Shown: one piece after another, positions 24,982 to 34,034 of the stretch
Position numbering within the stretch: position 1 is the stretch's first letter
Layout: each line of letters opens with the position of its first letter
Assembly: GCF_004364585.1 (NCBI RefSeq)
Contig: NZ_SOAN01000003.1
Coordinates: forward strand, 1 to 64,000
From: Nesterenkonia aurantiaca
GTDB lineage: Bacteria; Actinomycetota; Actinomycetes; Actinomycetales; Micrococcaceae
Direction of reading: 5' to 3'
DNA: 64,000 bases
The notes under the pieces: model-generated
The model's input: the letters and a program-made list of their open reading frames with translations, nothing else
Told to the model about the DNA's origin: nothing
The model's database searches: none
Position numbers and translations under genes: made by a program

Positions 24982-25941
24982 ATGGCGCGCTTCATCTCTT
25001 CATCGAATTCTGCGTTCACCGCGACCAGCACCGCCGAGGAGGTGCTGGAGCGGGTCGATCTGCGAGGGAAGTCAGCGGTCGTGACCGGGGCATCCTCAGG
25101 GATCGGGATCGAGACTGCCCGAGCCCTGGCAGGGGCCGGTGCTCATGTGGTGCTCGCGGTCCGTGACGTGCCAGCCGGGCGCCGAGCCGCCGATGACATT
25201 CTCCGCACGCACCCGGCGGCGTCTCTCGACGTCCGGGGCCTGGACCTGGCGGATCTGGACTCGGTAGGTCGTTTCACGAGCGACTTCTCCGGTCCGCTGC
25301 ATCTGCTGATCAACAACGCCGGCATCATGATGACTCCCGAGCTGCGCACCGCGCAGGGCTGGGAGCTTCAGTTCGCCACCAACCACCTGGGCCACTTCGC
25401 GCTCGCGCTGGGGCTGCATCCACGATTGCGCGCGGCCGGGGGCGGCAGGATCGTCTCGGTGAGCTCCAGCGGGCATGGCATGTCAGACATCCGCTATGAG
25501 GATCTCTTCTTCGACCGTGGAGCCTATGACCCCGGGCACGCCTACGGGCAGTCCAAGACTGCCAATGTGCTGTTCGCCGTGGAGGCCACCCGCCGATGGG
25601 CGCCGGAGCGCATCACGGCCAACGCCGTCATGCCCGGTGGGATCTGGACCAACCTGCAGCGCCACTGGGAGCCTCGGGCGCTCGCCGAAGCCAAGTCCTA
25701 TGTCGAGCGCGCCGGTATAGCCATGAAGTCCCCGGCACAGGGGGCCGCGACATCGATCTTCGCCGCAGCCTCGCCCCTGCTCGAGGGGATCGGCGGGCTG
25801 TATCTGGAGGACTGCCAGGAGGCGGAGACGGTCCCGGAGATCGTCAATGGCACACATGGTGTGAGGGACTACGCGCTGGACCCGGAGAGCGCCGCAAGGC
25901 TCTGGGAGGTGTCCCGAGAACTGCTCCGCCAGAACTCTTGA
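24982..25941 (+). CDS. Short-chain dehydrogenase/reductase
   Basis: A 319-residue NAD(P)-dependent oxidoreductase of the SDR superfamily, close to the retinol-dehydrogenase-like branch. TGASSGIG (residues 35-42) binds the coenzyme, NNAG and the catalytic serine strand (SVSSSGHG) follow, and the active site is YGQSK. The ATG has AAGGA upstream. It is divergent from the oxygenase and upstream of the iron-transport genes, with no clear functional tie to either. Substrate unknown. Confidence 0.88.
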   Translation: MARFISSSNSAFTATSTAEEVLERVDLRGKSAVVTGASSGIGIETARALAGAGAHVVLAVRDVPAGRRAADDILRTHPAASLDVRGLDLADLDSVGRFTSDFSGPLHLLINNAGIMMTPELRTAQGWELQFATNHLGHFALALGLHPRLRAAGGGRIVSVSSSGHGMSDIRYEDLFFDRGAYDPGHAYGQSKTANVLFAVEATRRWAPERITANAVMPGGIWTNLQRHWEPRALAEAKSYVERAGIAMKSPAQGAATSIFAAASPLLEGIGGLYLEDCQEAETVPEIVNGTHGVRDYALDPESAARLWEVSRELLRQNS

Positions 25942-25948
25942 CGCAAAG

Positions 25949-25964
25949 TTAGGTGAACCTTCCC
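25949..25964 (+). promoter_or_regulatory. Candidate DtxR/IdeR iron box
   Basis: TTAGGTGAACCTTCCC resembles the left half of the DtxR/IdeR consensus and contains the small palindrome AGGT-GA-ACCT. It lies just upstream of a possible -10 (TAACAT, 25974-25979) and the GTG start of the iron ABC ATPase at 25986. This fits iron-dependent repression of the siderophore importer. Confidence 0.55.
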
Positions 25965-25985
25965 AGAAATTGCTAACATGCAGAT

Positions 25986-26834
25986 GTGCCAATCAATCGA
26001 ACGCCCGCCACGCTGCGGACAGAGTCTGTCTCGGTCTCCTACGGAGCCTCCCCGGTGGTGCACGACGCCAGCGTCGAGCTGCTCCCCGGCGGGGTCACCG
26101 CCCTGATCGGCCCCAATGGCAGCGGCAAGTCCACACTGCTGCGCGGCATCTGCCGACTCGCGCACACCACGGGGCGCGTGACCCTGGACGGCTCAGACAG
26201 TGCGGCGCTCTCGCCCAGGGCCTTCGCCAAGCGGCTCACCATCCTCGCCCAGCAGCGCCCCACCCCCGGCGGGCTGACCGTGTCCGAAGTGGTCGAACTC
26301 GGCCGACATCCCCACCGGAAGCGTTTCAGCCGCACGGACCAGGCCTGCGAGAAGGCCGTGGAACGAGCCATCGCACTGACGGGCCTCGAAGAGCTGCGGC
26401 ATCGTCCGGTTGCGGAGCTCTCCGGCGGACAGCTCCAGCGGGTCTGGCTCGCCACCTGCCTGGCCCAAGAGACCGACGTGCTGCTGCTCGATGAGCCCAC
26501 CACGTTCCTGGATCTCAAGCACCAGATGAGCCTGCTGGATCTGATCCATGATCTCGCCGACACCCACGGGCTGACCATCGGGGTGGTGCTGCACGATCTC
26601 GAGCAGGCCGCCGATATCGCCGACCGCGTCATCCTGGTCTCGGAAGGACGGATCACCGCCACCGGAACCCCCGCCGAGGTGATGACCGCCGAACGGCTCA
26701 GCGCCACCTTCGGAGTGGATATCCAGGTGGCCACGCTTCCTTTCGGCGGACTCGCGGTGCGCGCCCAGCGCTCCGGAAGGCGCCTGAGCGCCCGGGCCGA
26801 GGAGCTTGCAGAACCGGCGCTGCTCTCCGCCTGA
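25986..26834 (+). CDS. Iron-siderophore ABC transporter ATP-binding protein
   Basis: A 282-residue FepC-type ATPase powering siderophore import. Walker A is GPNGSGKST (42-50), Q-loop LAQQ, signature LSGGQLQRVWLA, Walker B VLLLDEPTTFLD and H-loop VVLHDLEQAADIADR. It is first in a three-gene set with binding protein and fused permease. The GTG start follows TAACAT by 6 bases with no Shine-Dalgarno sequence, so a leaderless, iron-repressed transcript is likely. Confidence 0.93.
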   Translation: MPINRTPATLRTESVSVSYGASPVVHDASVELLPGGVTALIGPNGSGKSTLLRGICRLAHTTGRVTLDGSDSAALSPRAFAKRLTILAQQRPTPGGLTVSEVVELGRHPHRKRFSRTDQACEKAVERAIALTGLEELRHRPVAELSGGQLQRVWLATCLAQETDVLLLDEPTTFLDLKHQMSLLDLIHDLADTHGLTIGVVLHDLEQAADIADRVILVSEGRITATGTPAEVMTAERLSATFGVDIQVATLPFGGLAVRAQRSGRRLSARAEELAEPALLSA

Positions 26835-26980
26835 CCCTCTGCGCTATTTCCTCCCGGCCAATCCCTCCCCGCCGCATCCGCGCAGGTCGCGTCCTCGCCA
26901 CACCTTGCCCTGTTTCACCCCTGCCTGACCCACAGTTTCCACACCTTGTTTGACCCTTACCGAAAGGAACTCTCTCCACC

Positions 26981-27985
26981 ATGAACCTCTCTCCCCGCCT
27001 CGGCAGGACGTCTGCGGCCGCCGCCGTCGTCCTGATGGCGCTGACCGCCTGTGGCACCACCGATGTCGAAGACACCGAGGAGGACGCCGCGGCCGCGGAC
27101 TCCGGCCCGGTCACCGTGACCGACTACCGCGGCGAAGAGATCACCCTGGACGCCCCGGCGCAACGCGTGGTCACCCTGGAATGGGCGCAGACGGAGAACG
27201 TCGAGATCCTCGGCGGCAACCAGGTCGGCGTGGCCGATCTTGAGGGCTACGGGATGTGGAACTCCGCAGCGCCGTTGGACGAGGACACCACCGACGTCGG
27301 GCTGCGCACCGAGCCGAGCCTGGAGGCCATCGGACAGGCCGATCCTGACCTGATCCTCGGCGTGGACGTCTCGGTCCCGGAGGGCCTGCTGGAGGATCTC
27401 GAGGAGATCGCTCCAGTGGTGCTGCAGCCCGGGGCGGACGCCTCGGACCCGCTGGGGAATATGGAGGACAACTTCCGGATGACCGCTGAGCTGCTCGGCG
27501 CCGAGGACCGCGCCGACGAGGTCTGGGCCGAGTTCGAGGAGACCCGCGACGCCGGTGCCGAGGCCATCGAGGCCGCCGGGGCAGCCGGCACTCCGTTTGT
27601 GCTGGTCTACCCGACCGTGGAGGGCAACACCGCGACCTTCCGGATGCACGGCCCAGGAGCCCTCGCGCAGACCCTCGGTGAGGAGATCGGCCTGGAATCG
27701 GCCTGGCAGGACGAAGGGGATGAGGCCTTCGCGATCAGCCAGTCCGACATCGAGGGTCTGACCGCGCTCGAGGATGACACGATCCTCTACTGGTGGACCG
27801 CCGAGACCGAGCCCGAGGATCCGTTCTCCGCGCTCGAGGACAACTCGGTCTGGACCTCACTGGGCTTCGTCGAGAATGAGGCCACCCACCCGGTGGAGGA
27901 GATCTGGATCTATGGCGGCCCCGCCTCGGCCGGTCAGTGGATCGACTACCTGGCCGATACCGCAGCCGAGACCGCCGGAGAGTAG
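26981..27985 (+). CDS. Iron-siderophore binding lipoprotein
   Basis: A 334-residue periplasmic-type binding protein anchored by lipid in the membrane. The signal ends at LTAC (Cys24), followed by an acidic linker. The mature protein has the FepB/FhuD-type start VTVTDYRGEEITLDAPAQRV and the first-domain pattern ending in EAIGQADPDLIL. It would deliver a ferric siderophore to the permease that follows. GAAAGGA precedes the ATG and the stop overlaps the permease start by one base. Confidence 0.92.
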   Translation: MNLSPRLGRTSAAAAVVLMALTACGTTDVEDTEEDAAAADSGPVTVTDYRGEEITLDAPAQRVVTLEWAQTENVEILGGNQVGVADLEGYGMWNSAAPLDEDTTDVGLRTEPSLEAIGQADPDLILGVDVSVPEGLLEDLEEIAPVVLQPGADASDPLGNMEDNFRMTAELLGAEDRADEVWAEFEETRDAGAEAIEAAGAAGTPFVLVYPTVEGNTATFRMHGPGALAQTLGEEIGLESAWQDEGDEAFAISQSDIEGLTALEDDTILYWWTAETEPEDPFSALEDNSVWTSLGFVENEATHPVEEIWIYGGPASAGQWIDYLADTAAETAGE

Positions 27986-30111
27986 TGACTGAACTGAAGA
28001 GTGCCGCCGAGGCGCCAAGGACGCTTCCCCGAGGCCCCGCCGGGTCCCCGGCGAAGGCGCGCGCCACCGCCCTGGGTGCGCTGGTCATCGGCGCCGGGCT
28101 GCTGGGGCTGCTCTCGATGATCCACCTGACCCAGGGGACCTCGGCCACCTCTCCCTGGGACCTGCTGGCGGCACTCTTCAGCTCCGACGACGGCGCCTCC
28201 GCTGCCCAGCTGCGCGCACTCGCGCTGGATTCGCGGCTGCCACGACTGGTGGGAGGGCTCGTGGTGGGCGCCGCACTCGGCATCGCCGGGTGCGCGCTGC
28301 AGGCGATGACGCGGAATCCGCTGGCCTCCCCGGACACTCTGGCGGTCAACGCGGGGGCGCATCTGGCGCTCACAGCGGCCGCAGCTTTCGGGATCTCGCT
28401 GCCGCTGCTGAGCTCCGCGGCGCTGGCCTTCCTCGGCGGAGGCGTGGCGGCCGGCGTCGTGCTGCTGCTCGCCGGGTTCTCCGAACATGCCCCGATCCGG
28501 CTGGTGCTCGCCGGGACCGTGGTGGCCATGGGGCTGGCCTCGGTGACCGCGGCGCTGCTGATGCTCTACGCCCAGTCCACCCAGGGGCTGTTCCTCTGGG
28601 GCGCCGGCACGTTGAACCTGGCCGGGCTCTCCGGGCTGCTGCCGCTGCTGCCGGTGGTGATCGCCGCGACCATCGGACTGGTGCTGCTCGCGCGCAGCAC
28701 CGATGTGCTCTCCCTGGGTGCAGACGCCGCGCAGTCCATGGGCGTCAATGTGGCGCTCCTGCGCGCGGGCCTGCTGCTCTGCGCGGTGGCGCTCTCGGCG
28801 GCCGCGGTGACCATGGTGGGCCCGCTGGGCTTCGTGGGCCTCTGTGCCCCGGCGATCGTGCGGCTTCTCGCGACGCGGGTCAGCCGGCTGGGCCGCTTCA
28901 CCTGGGCATTGAGCGCCTCCGCTCTGCTGGGTGCGCTCATCGTGATCGGCGCCGACGTCGCGGTCCGCGCCCTGGTCTTCGCCGTGGCCGGTCCGAACCT
29001 GGCCGTGGCCATCCCCACCGGCGTGGTCACCTCGCTGGTGGGTGCGGTGTTCCTGGTGGTCCTGGCGCTGCGGATGCGCAGCGCCGGCGGCAATCAGGAG
29101 ATCTCCACGATGCCGCTGCCCCATGGGATCACCCTGAGCCGCCGGGTCACGCTCACGATCGGCGCCGCGGTGCTGCTGATGGTGCTCGCCGGGGTCGGCA
29201 TGCTGCTGGGGGACTGGTGGCTGCGCCTCGGTGACGTCCAGCTGTGGCTCTCCGGGGAGGCCGCTCGTGCCATCGAGGTCACCCTAGACTTCCGCAGTCC
29301 CCGCGTCGCTGCAGCCGTGTTGGCCGGTGCGGTGCTCGCGATCGCCGGCGCGCTGGTGCAGACCGTGACCCGGAACCCGCTGGCGGACCCTGGCATCCTC
29401 GGCGTGGCCGCCTCCGGAGGCGCCGGCGCGGTGGTCGCGCTGATCCTGTTCAACACCTCCGCCTGGACCATGTCTGCCGGAGCGGCGGTGGGCGCGGTGC
29501 TCGCCGGGCTGGTGGTCTTCCTGCTCGCGGGGTCCCGAGGGAGCTCCCCGGAGAAGGTGGTGCTGGTCGGAATCGGAGTCATGACCGCCGCGCAGGCGAT
29601 CACTCAGCTGCTGATCTCCTCCACGAACCCCTATAACCAGGCGATGGCGATCTCGTTCCTGGGCGGCTCCACCTTTGGGACCACCTGGAGCGATCTCACC
29701 CCGATCCTGCTGATGCTGCTGCTCTCCATCCCGGTGCTGATCTTTCTGCGCCGGGAGCTGGATCTGATCAGCATCGATGACCTGACCCCGCGGATCCTCG
29801 GGGTGCGACTCTCCGGTGTGCGCGCCACCGCGCTGATCATCGCGGTGCTGCTCTCTGCGGTGGCAGTGGTCGGCGTGGGCGTGATCAGCTTCGTGGGCCT
29901 GGCCGCCCCACATATGGCGCGGATGCTGGTGGGCCGGGAGCACCGCTGGTTCCTGCCGGTTGCCGCAATGTTGGGCGCGGTGCTGGTCTCAGTCTCGGAC
30001 ACCTTCGGGCGCACCGTGATCGCCCCGGACCAGCTGCCCGCCGGACTGGTGGTCGCGGTGCTGGGCCCGCCGTACCTGCTGTGGCTGCTGAAGCGCTCCA
30101 CTCGGAGTTGA
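27985..30111 (+). CDS. Fused iron-siderophore permease (two FecCD domains)
   Basis: A 708-residue membrane protein with two complete FecCD units in one chain (about 28-360 and 385-705), like FhuB. Each half has the conserved block after the second helix: GCALQAMTRNPLASPDTLAV and GALVQTVTRNPLADPGILGV. Each also has an ATPase-coupling region (GFVGLCAPAIVRLL and SFVGLAAPHMARML). The fusion supplies both permease halves, so no partner gene is needed. Its GTG start lies in TAGTG, sharing one base with the binding-protein stop. Confidence 0.93.
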   Translation: MTELKSAAEAPRTLPRGPAGSPAKARATALGALVIGAGLLGLLSMIHLTQGTSATSPWDLLAALFSSDDGASAAQLRALALDSRLPRLVGGLVVGAALGIAGCALQAMTRNPLASPDTLAVNAGAHLALTAAAAFGISLPLLSSAALAFLGGGVAAGVVLLLAGFSEHAPIRLVLAGTVVAMGLASVTAALLMLYAQSTQGLFLWGAGTLNLAGLSGLLPLLPVVIAATIGLVLLARSTDVLSLGADAAQSMGVNVALLRAGLLLCAVALSAAAVTMVGPLGFVGLCAPAIVRLLATRVSRLGRFTWALSASALLGALIVIGADVAVRALVFAVAGPNLAVAIPTGVVTSLVGAVFLVVLALRMRSAGGNQEISTMPLPHGITLSRRVTLTIGAAVLLMVLAGVGMLLGDWWLRLGDVQLWLSGEAARAIEVTLDFRSPRVAAAVLAGAVLAIAGALVQTVTRNPLADPGILGVAASGGAGAVVALILFNTSAWTMSAGAAVGAVLAGLVVFLLAGSRGSSPEKVVLVGIGVMTAAQAITQLLISSTNPYNQAMAISFLGGSTFGTTWSDLTPILLMLLLSIPVLIFLRRELDLISIDDLTPRILGVRLSGVRATALIIAVLLSAVAVVGVGVISFVGLAAPHMARMLVGREHRWFLPVAAMLGAVLVSVSDTFGRTVIAPDQLPAGLVVAVLGPPYLLWLLKRSTRS

Positions 30112-30180
30112 CTGAGCTGCTTCACCCGCAGCTGAGCCCGGCAGCAGGTGCCGAGCTCAGCTGATGGTCGTGCGATCAGA

Positions 30181-31584
30181 TCAGCTCTGCGTGACCAGTT
30201 CCAGGACCTCGTCGCGCACGGCTTCCATCTGCTCGGAGCTGTGCGCCTCCCCGTTGAACCGCAGGAACGGTTCGGTGTTGGAGGGGCGCAGGTTGAACCA
30301 CCAGGTGCCATCGACGGCCCGGACGGTGAGTCCGTCCATGTGCGAGATCTCCGCGTCACGGTCGGTGAAGGCCGCCTCGACCCGCTCGGCGGCACCGGCC
30401 TTGTCCTCGACCTCGGAGTTGATCTCTCCGGAGGCCGAGTAGGGGTTGAACTCCGCGGCCAGCTCGCTCAAGGGCCGCTCCTGGCCACCCAGGGAGGCGA
30501 GCACGTGCATGGCGGCGAGCATGCCGGTGTCGGCGTTGAAGAACTCGCGGAAGTAATAGTGCGCGGAGTGCTCACCGCCGAAGATCGCCTGCTCCTCGGC
30601 CATGACGGCCTTGATGTAGGAGTGGCCCACGCGGGTCTCCACGGCGCGACCGCCGGCCTGTTCCACGACCTCGGGCACCGCGCGGGAAGTGATCAGGTTA
30701 TGGATGACGACGGGGGTCTCTTCACCCTCGGCCTGGGCGCGGGTGATCTCGCGTCGGGCCACCAGGGCGGTCACCGCGGAGGGAGAGACGGGCTCGCCCA
30801 GCTCATCGATCACGAAGCAGCGGTCCGCGTCGCCGTCGAAGGCCAGACCGATGTCAGCGCCGGTATCGCGGACCTTGGCCTGCAGGTCGCGCAGGTTCTC
30901 CGACTCCAGCGGATTGGCCGGGTGGTTGGGGAAGCTGCCGTCGAGCTCGAAGAACAGCGGGGTGATCTCCAGCGGCAGTGCTGCCAGCAGGTCATCGCCG
31001 AGCACCGCGCCGGTGGTCAGCCCGGACATGCCGTTGGCGGCGTCGACGACGACCTTCAGCGGCCTGATCCCGGAGAGGTCCACCAGGGAGCGCAGGTACT
31101 CGGAGTACTGGGCCAGGATGTTGATCAGCTTCACCGAGCCGGGCTCGTCGACGGCGGGGATCTCCTCGGCGTCGAGGTAGGCCTGGGCGGCGTCGCGGAT
31201 CTCTTCGAGCCCGGTCTCGGCGGAGAGTGGCACTGCTCCGGCCTTGGTCATCTTCATCCCGTTGTACTGCGCCGGGTTATGACTCGCGGTGAAGACCACG
31301 CCGGGGGCCTCCATGGTGCCTGAGGCGAAGTAGAGCATGTCCGTGGAGACCAGCCCCAATTGCGTCACATTCGCTCCGCGGGAATTGGCCCCCTGGGTGA
31401 AGGCCGCGGCGAAGTCAGCGGAGGAGGCCCGCATGTCACCGCCGACCAGCACGGTCTGTCCGGCGAGTCCGAGGACGTCGACGAAGGCGGCACCCACGGC
31501 TCGCACGGACTCTTCGGTGATGGTCTCGTCCACAAGTCCGCGGACGTCATATGCCTTGAATGAGGCTGAAAGATCAATAGTCAC
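30181..31584 (-). CDS. manB: Phosphomannomutase/phosphoglucomutase
   Basis: A 467-residue alpha-D-phosphohexomutase that interconverts sugar 6- and 1-phosphates, feeding GDP-mannose or UDP-glucose synthesis. The phosphoserine is S101 in TASHNP, the metal loop is DGDADR, the sugar loop GGEHSAHYYF and the phosphate loop RPSNTEPFLR. I chose GTG 31584 (VTIDLSASFKAYDVRG), because the upstream extension is unlike the family. GATAAT lies only 4 bases before this GTG on the minus strand. Mannose versus glucose specificity is not determinable here. Confidence 0.92.
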   Translation of the reverse strand: MTIDLSASFKAYDVRGLVDETITEESVRAVGAAFVDVLGLAGQTVLVGGDMRASSADFAAAFTQGANSRGANVTQLGLVSTDMLYFASGTMEAPGVVFTASHNPAQYNGMKMTKAGAVPLSAETGLEEIRDAAQAYLDAEEIPAVDEPGSVKLINILAQYSEYLRSLVDLSGIRPLKVVVDAANGMSGLTTGAVLGDDLLAALPLEITPLFFELDGSFPNHPANPLESENLRDLQAKVRDTGADIGLAFDGDADRCFVIDELGEPVSPSAVTALVARREITRAQAEGEETPVVIHNLITSRAVPEVVEQAGGRAVETRVGHSYIKAVMAEEQAIFGGEHSAHYYFREFFNADTGMLAAMHVLASLGGQERPLSELAAEFNPYSASGEINSEVEDKAGAAERVEAAFTDRDAEISHMDGLTVRAVDGTWWFNLRPSNTEPFLRFNGEAHSSEQMEAVRDEVLELVTQS

Positions 31585-31651
31585 GTGGATTATCGTACGT
31601 GAGCAGGGTTCATCTAGCCCGCGCCCAGGAGAACCGACGTAGACTAGCAGT

Positions 31652-32554
31652 GTGGAAATACTGGTGGTCCTTGCAATCGGCGTCGTGCTGTTCCTGGGTA
31701 TTCGCATGCTCATGCAGCGGCAGGCCCAGAAGCTCAACGATGGCATCAAGGTGGCTGTGACCCCGGAGAACGCGCGCAAAGCGGCGCTGGCGCTCTCGGA
31801 CGAGCAACACCGCGAGCTCTACCGCGCCATCGGCGCAGAGGATGGCCGGCGTGCGCTGGCGATCTTCAAGCAGTCCACCGGCGCGCCGGTCAAAGACTGC
31901 ATCATCGCGGTCCAGGCGTTGCATGCCTACCCCCAGCAGGCGCCCTCAGAGCTGCGCGTCGAAGACGAGATGACCGGCTCCGACGGCGGCGCGAGCGCCA
32001 ACCCTGCGGAGCGCCGCGATCGCCCCGCAGCCGAGGATGAGGTCCTCGACGGGGAGCTGGTGGAGGACGCCATCGATGGAGTCCGCGAGGACGCAGACTC
32101 CTCCGAGCGTGACGCGTCCACCCAGGATCCAGCCAAGCCCATCGGCGAGGCCGATCCGCATACCGGCGAGATCCTCGGCGAGAACTCCCAGCAGATCCCG
32201 AACGTCCCCGGTGGCGACAAGCCCCACCGCGACGCCGACGCCCCTCACGACGTGGATGCCCGGGCCAAGCGACTGATGCAAGAGTCCGGGTTCAATCCCG
32301 AGGACGAGCTGACCATCCCGGAGGACTGGGATACCGAGGAAGAAGAGATGGCCGGCTTCCACCTCGAGGTCCAGCGCGGGGAGGAGAAGATCACGCTCTC
32401 CCACGACGATCTCGAGCCTTGGGTCCACGATCAGCTCTACGCGTTGCTGCGCGATGACCGGGTGGACCAGGCGGCAGAGCTGCTCTCGGCGCACTCCCCG
32501 CTGACCAAAGAGGAAGCCCGCAAGTTCCTCGTGGTCTTCAAGAACCAGACCTGA
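31652..32554 (+). CDS. Hypothetical membrane-anchored protein with L7/L12-like segments
   Basis: A 300-residue protein with one N-terminal membrane helix (residues 2-20), a short helical domain, a long acidic disordered centre (about 100-200) and a second helical domain. Both helical parts, RRALAIFKQSTGAPVKDCII and the segment DQAAELLSAHSPLTKEEARK, resemble the helix-loop-helix of the ribosomal L7/L12 C-terminal domain. No named family recognised. The GTG start has TAGACT 6 bases upstream, suggesting a leaderless mRNA. It is divergent from manB. Confidence 0.65.
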   Translation: MEILVVLAIGVVLFLGIRMLMQRQAQKLNDGIKVAVTPENARKAALALSDEQHRELYRAIGAEDGRRALAIFKQSTGAPVKDCIIAVQALHAYPQQAPSELRVEDEMTGSDGGASANPAERRDRPAAEDEVLDGELVEDAIDGVREDADSSERDASTQDPAKPIGEADPHTGEILGENSQQIPNVPGGDKPHRDADAPHDVDARAKRLMQESGFNPEDELTIPEDWDTEEEEMAGFHLEVQRGEEKITLSHDDLEPWVHDQLYALLRDDRVDQAAELLSAHSPLTKEEARKFLVVFKNQT

Positions 32555-32671
32555 TCTCAGGCGGTTCCTGCCCGATCAGCTCGTTTGGTTAAAAGTTTCG
32601 GAAAGATTCCACACCTGATTTGTGAATCCCTATAGGCTCGAGTGAATTCTCGCGTACGAAGGGGTATTCGA

Positions 32672-34033
32672 ATGGTTCCGAAGACTTGGCATGAAGCCCG
32701 CCTGATTCCCACCTCTGGCATCGGCAGTCCGATCGAGCAGGAACGACGAGCTACTTCCGCCCTGCTTGCAGTCATCAGCGCTGTCGACGAGTTCGGCCGT
32801 GCATTGTTGAAGCCCTGTGGCGCTCCTGCCGGCCACGTCGAGACCTACGTGGAAGTCCCCTTTGACCTCGGGAAGAAGTCCCTGCGCCCGGATGGGGTGA
32901 TACGAGTGTCCCGGGGCAAGCGAGAATGGACCGCACTCGTCGAGGTGAAGACCTCGTCCAACCACCTCGAAGTGGAGCAGGTCGAGAACTACCTCGACCT
33001 GGCCAAGGACAACGGCTACGACGCCGTCATCACCATCTCCAACGAGATTCCGCCCGTGATGGGAAGCCACCCGCTGGTGCTCGACAAGCGCAAGGTCAAG
33101 AGCGTGCCGGTGTACCACTTTTCATGGGTGCGGATTGTCTCCATCGCCTTGATGCAGAAAGAAGTTCACGGAGTCCAAGACCCGGATCAAGCCTGGATTC
33201 TCGGTGAGCTCATTCGGTACTTGGAACATGATAATTCTGGAGCGCTGGCGTTCACTGACATGGGTTCGTCGTGGACCAAGGTTCGGGAAGACGCGAGAAA
33301 AGGTGTGCTGCGCAAGACTGATCCTGACGTGGTGGATGTGGCCACGAAGTTTGATGCGCTCATTCGGTACACCTGTCTCAGGCTGGGGCAGAAGTTGGGC
33401 ACAGAGGTCTTCCCGCAGCTTCCCCGGCGACAGTTGCAGAACCCCAAGGAGCGGACGGCAGAACTCGTCGAAGAGCTGGTGGCGGACAGTTGCCTGGCCG
33501 CGAAGATTCGCATCCCGGACACGGTGGCCGACCTCGAGGTGAAATGTGATCTTCGAGGTCAACAGATTCACATCTCGGTGACCGTGCCCGCTTCAGGTCA
33601 CGCGCGCAGTGAGACCCGAGTGCGGTGGCTCATGCGGCAGCTCTCCGATGACCTGGAGAACGTCGTTATCGAGGCGAGTGGTCGAGGTCGAAAACTGGCC
33701 GCTCCCATCAGTGAGATTCGTGCGGATGAGAAGGTGTTGGCCCCGGAAACCGACAAAGAGATCAGCCGCTTCAAGATCACGCATATCTACCCAATGGGTG
33801 TCGCAAAGTCCACACGGGCGAAGTCATCGTTCATCGATTCCGTGGGTACCTCGATTGATGACTTCTACGGACGAGTGCTTCAACGGTTGAAGCCGTGGAC
33901 GCCGCCGGCACCGAAGCTCCGCGCCAAGCCAGAAGAGCGGATGCAGGATGACCAGTACGCCTCCACGGACCTCTCCTCGATGGATTCCAGCGAACCCGTG
34001 ACGGCATCAGTGGCGCCCGCGACGGAGACCTGA
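32672..34033 (+). CDS. PD-(D/E)XK nuclease-like protein, unknown role
   Basis: A 453-residue protein whose N-terminal third looks like a PD-(D/E)XK fold: LRPDGVIRV followed by ALVEVKT gives the D...ExK metal-binding set, with a helix rich in Gln/Glu after it (VEQVENYLDLAK). The rest is unfamiliar; residues 270-400 seem to form a second mixed domain and the tail is Ser/Thr-rich. ATG 32672 has GAAGGGG upstream; GTG 32642 is an alternative. Base composition looks less GC-rich than its neighbours. Possibly an acquired stress or defence gene. Confidence 0.6.
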   Translation: MVPKTWHEARLIPTSGIGSPIEQERRATSALLAVISAVDEFGRALLKPCGAPAGHVETYVEVPFDLGKKSLRPDGVIRVSRGKREWTALVEVKTSSNHLEVEQVENYLDLAKDNGYDAVITISNEIPPVMGSHPLVLDKRKVKSVPVYHFSWVRIVSIALMQKEVHGVQDPDQAWILGELIRYLEHDNSGALAFTDMGSSWTKVREDARKGVLRKTDPDVVDVATKFDALIRYTCLRLGQKLGTEVFPQLPRRQLQNPKERTAELVEELVADSCLAAKIRIPDTVADLEVKCDLRGQQIHISVTVPASGHARSETRVRWLMRQLSDDLENVVIEASGRGRKLAAPISEIRADEKVLAPETDKEISRFKITHIYPMGVAKSTRAKSSFIDSVGTSIDDFYGRVLQRLKPWTPPAPKLRAKPEERMQDDQYASTDLSSMDSSEPVTASVAPATET

Positions 34034-34034
34034 C

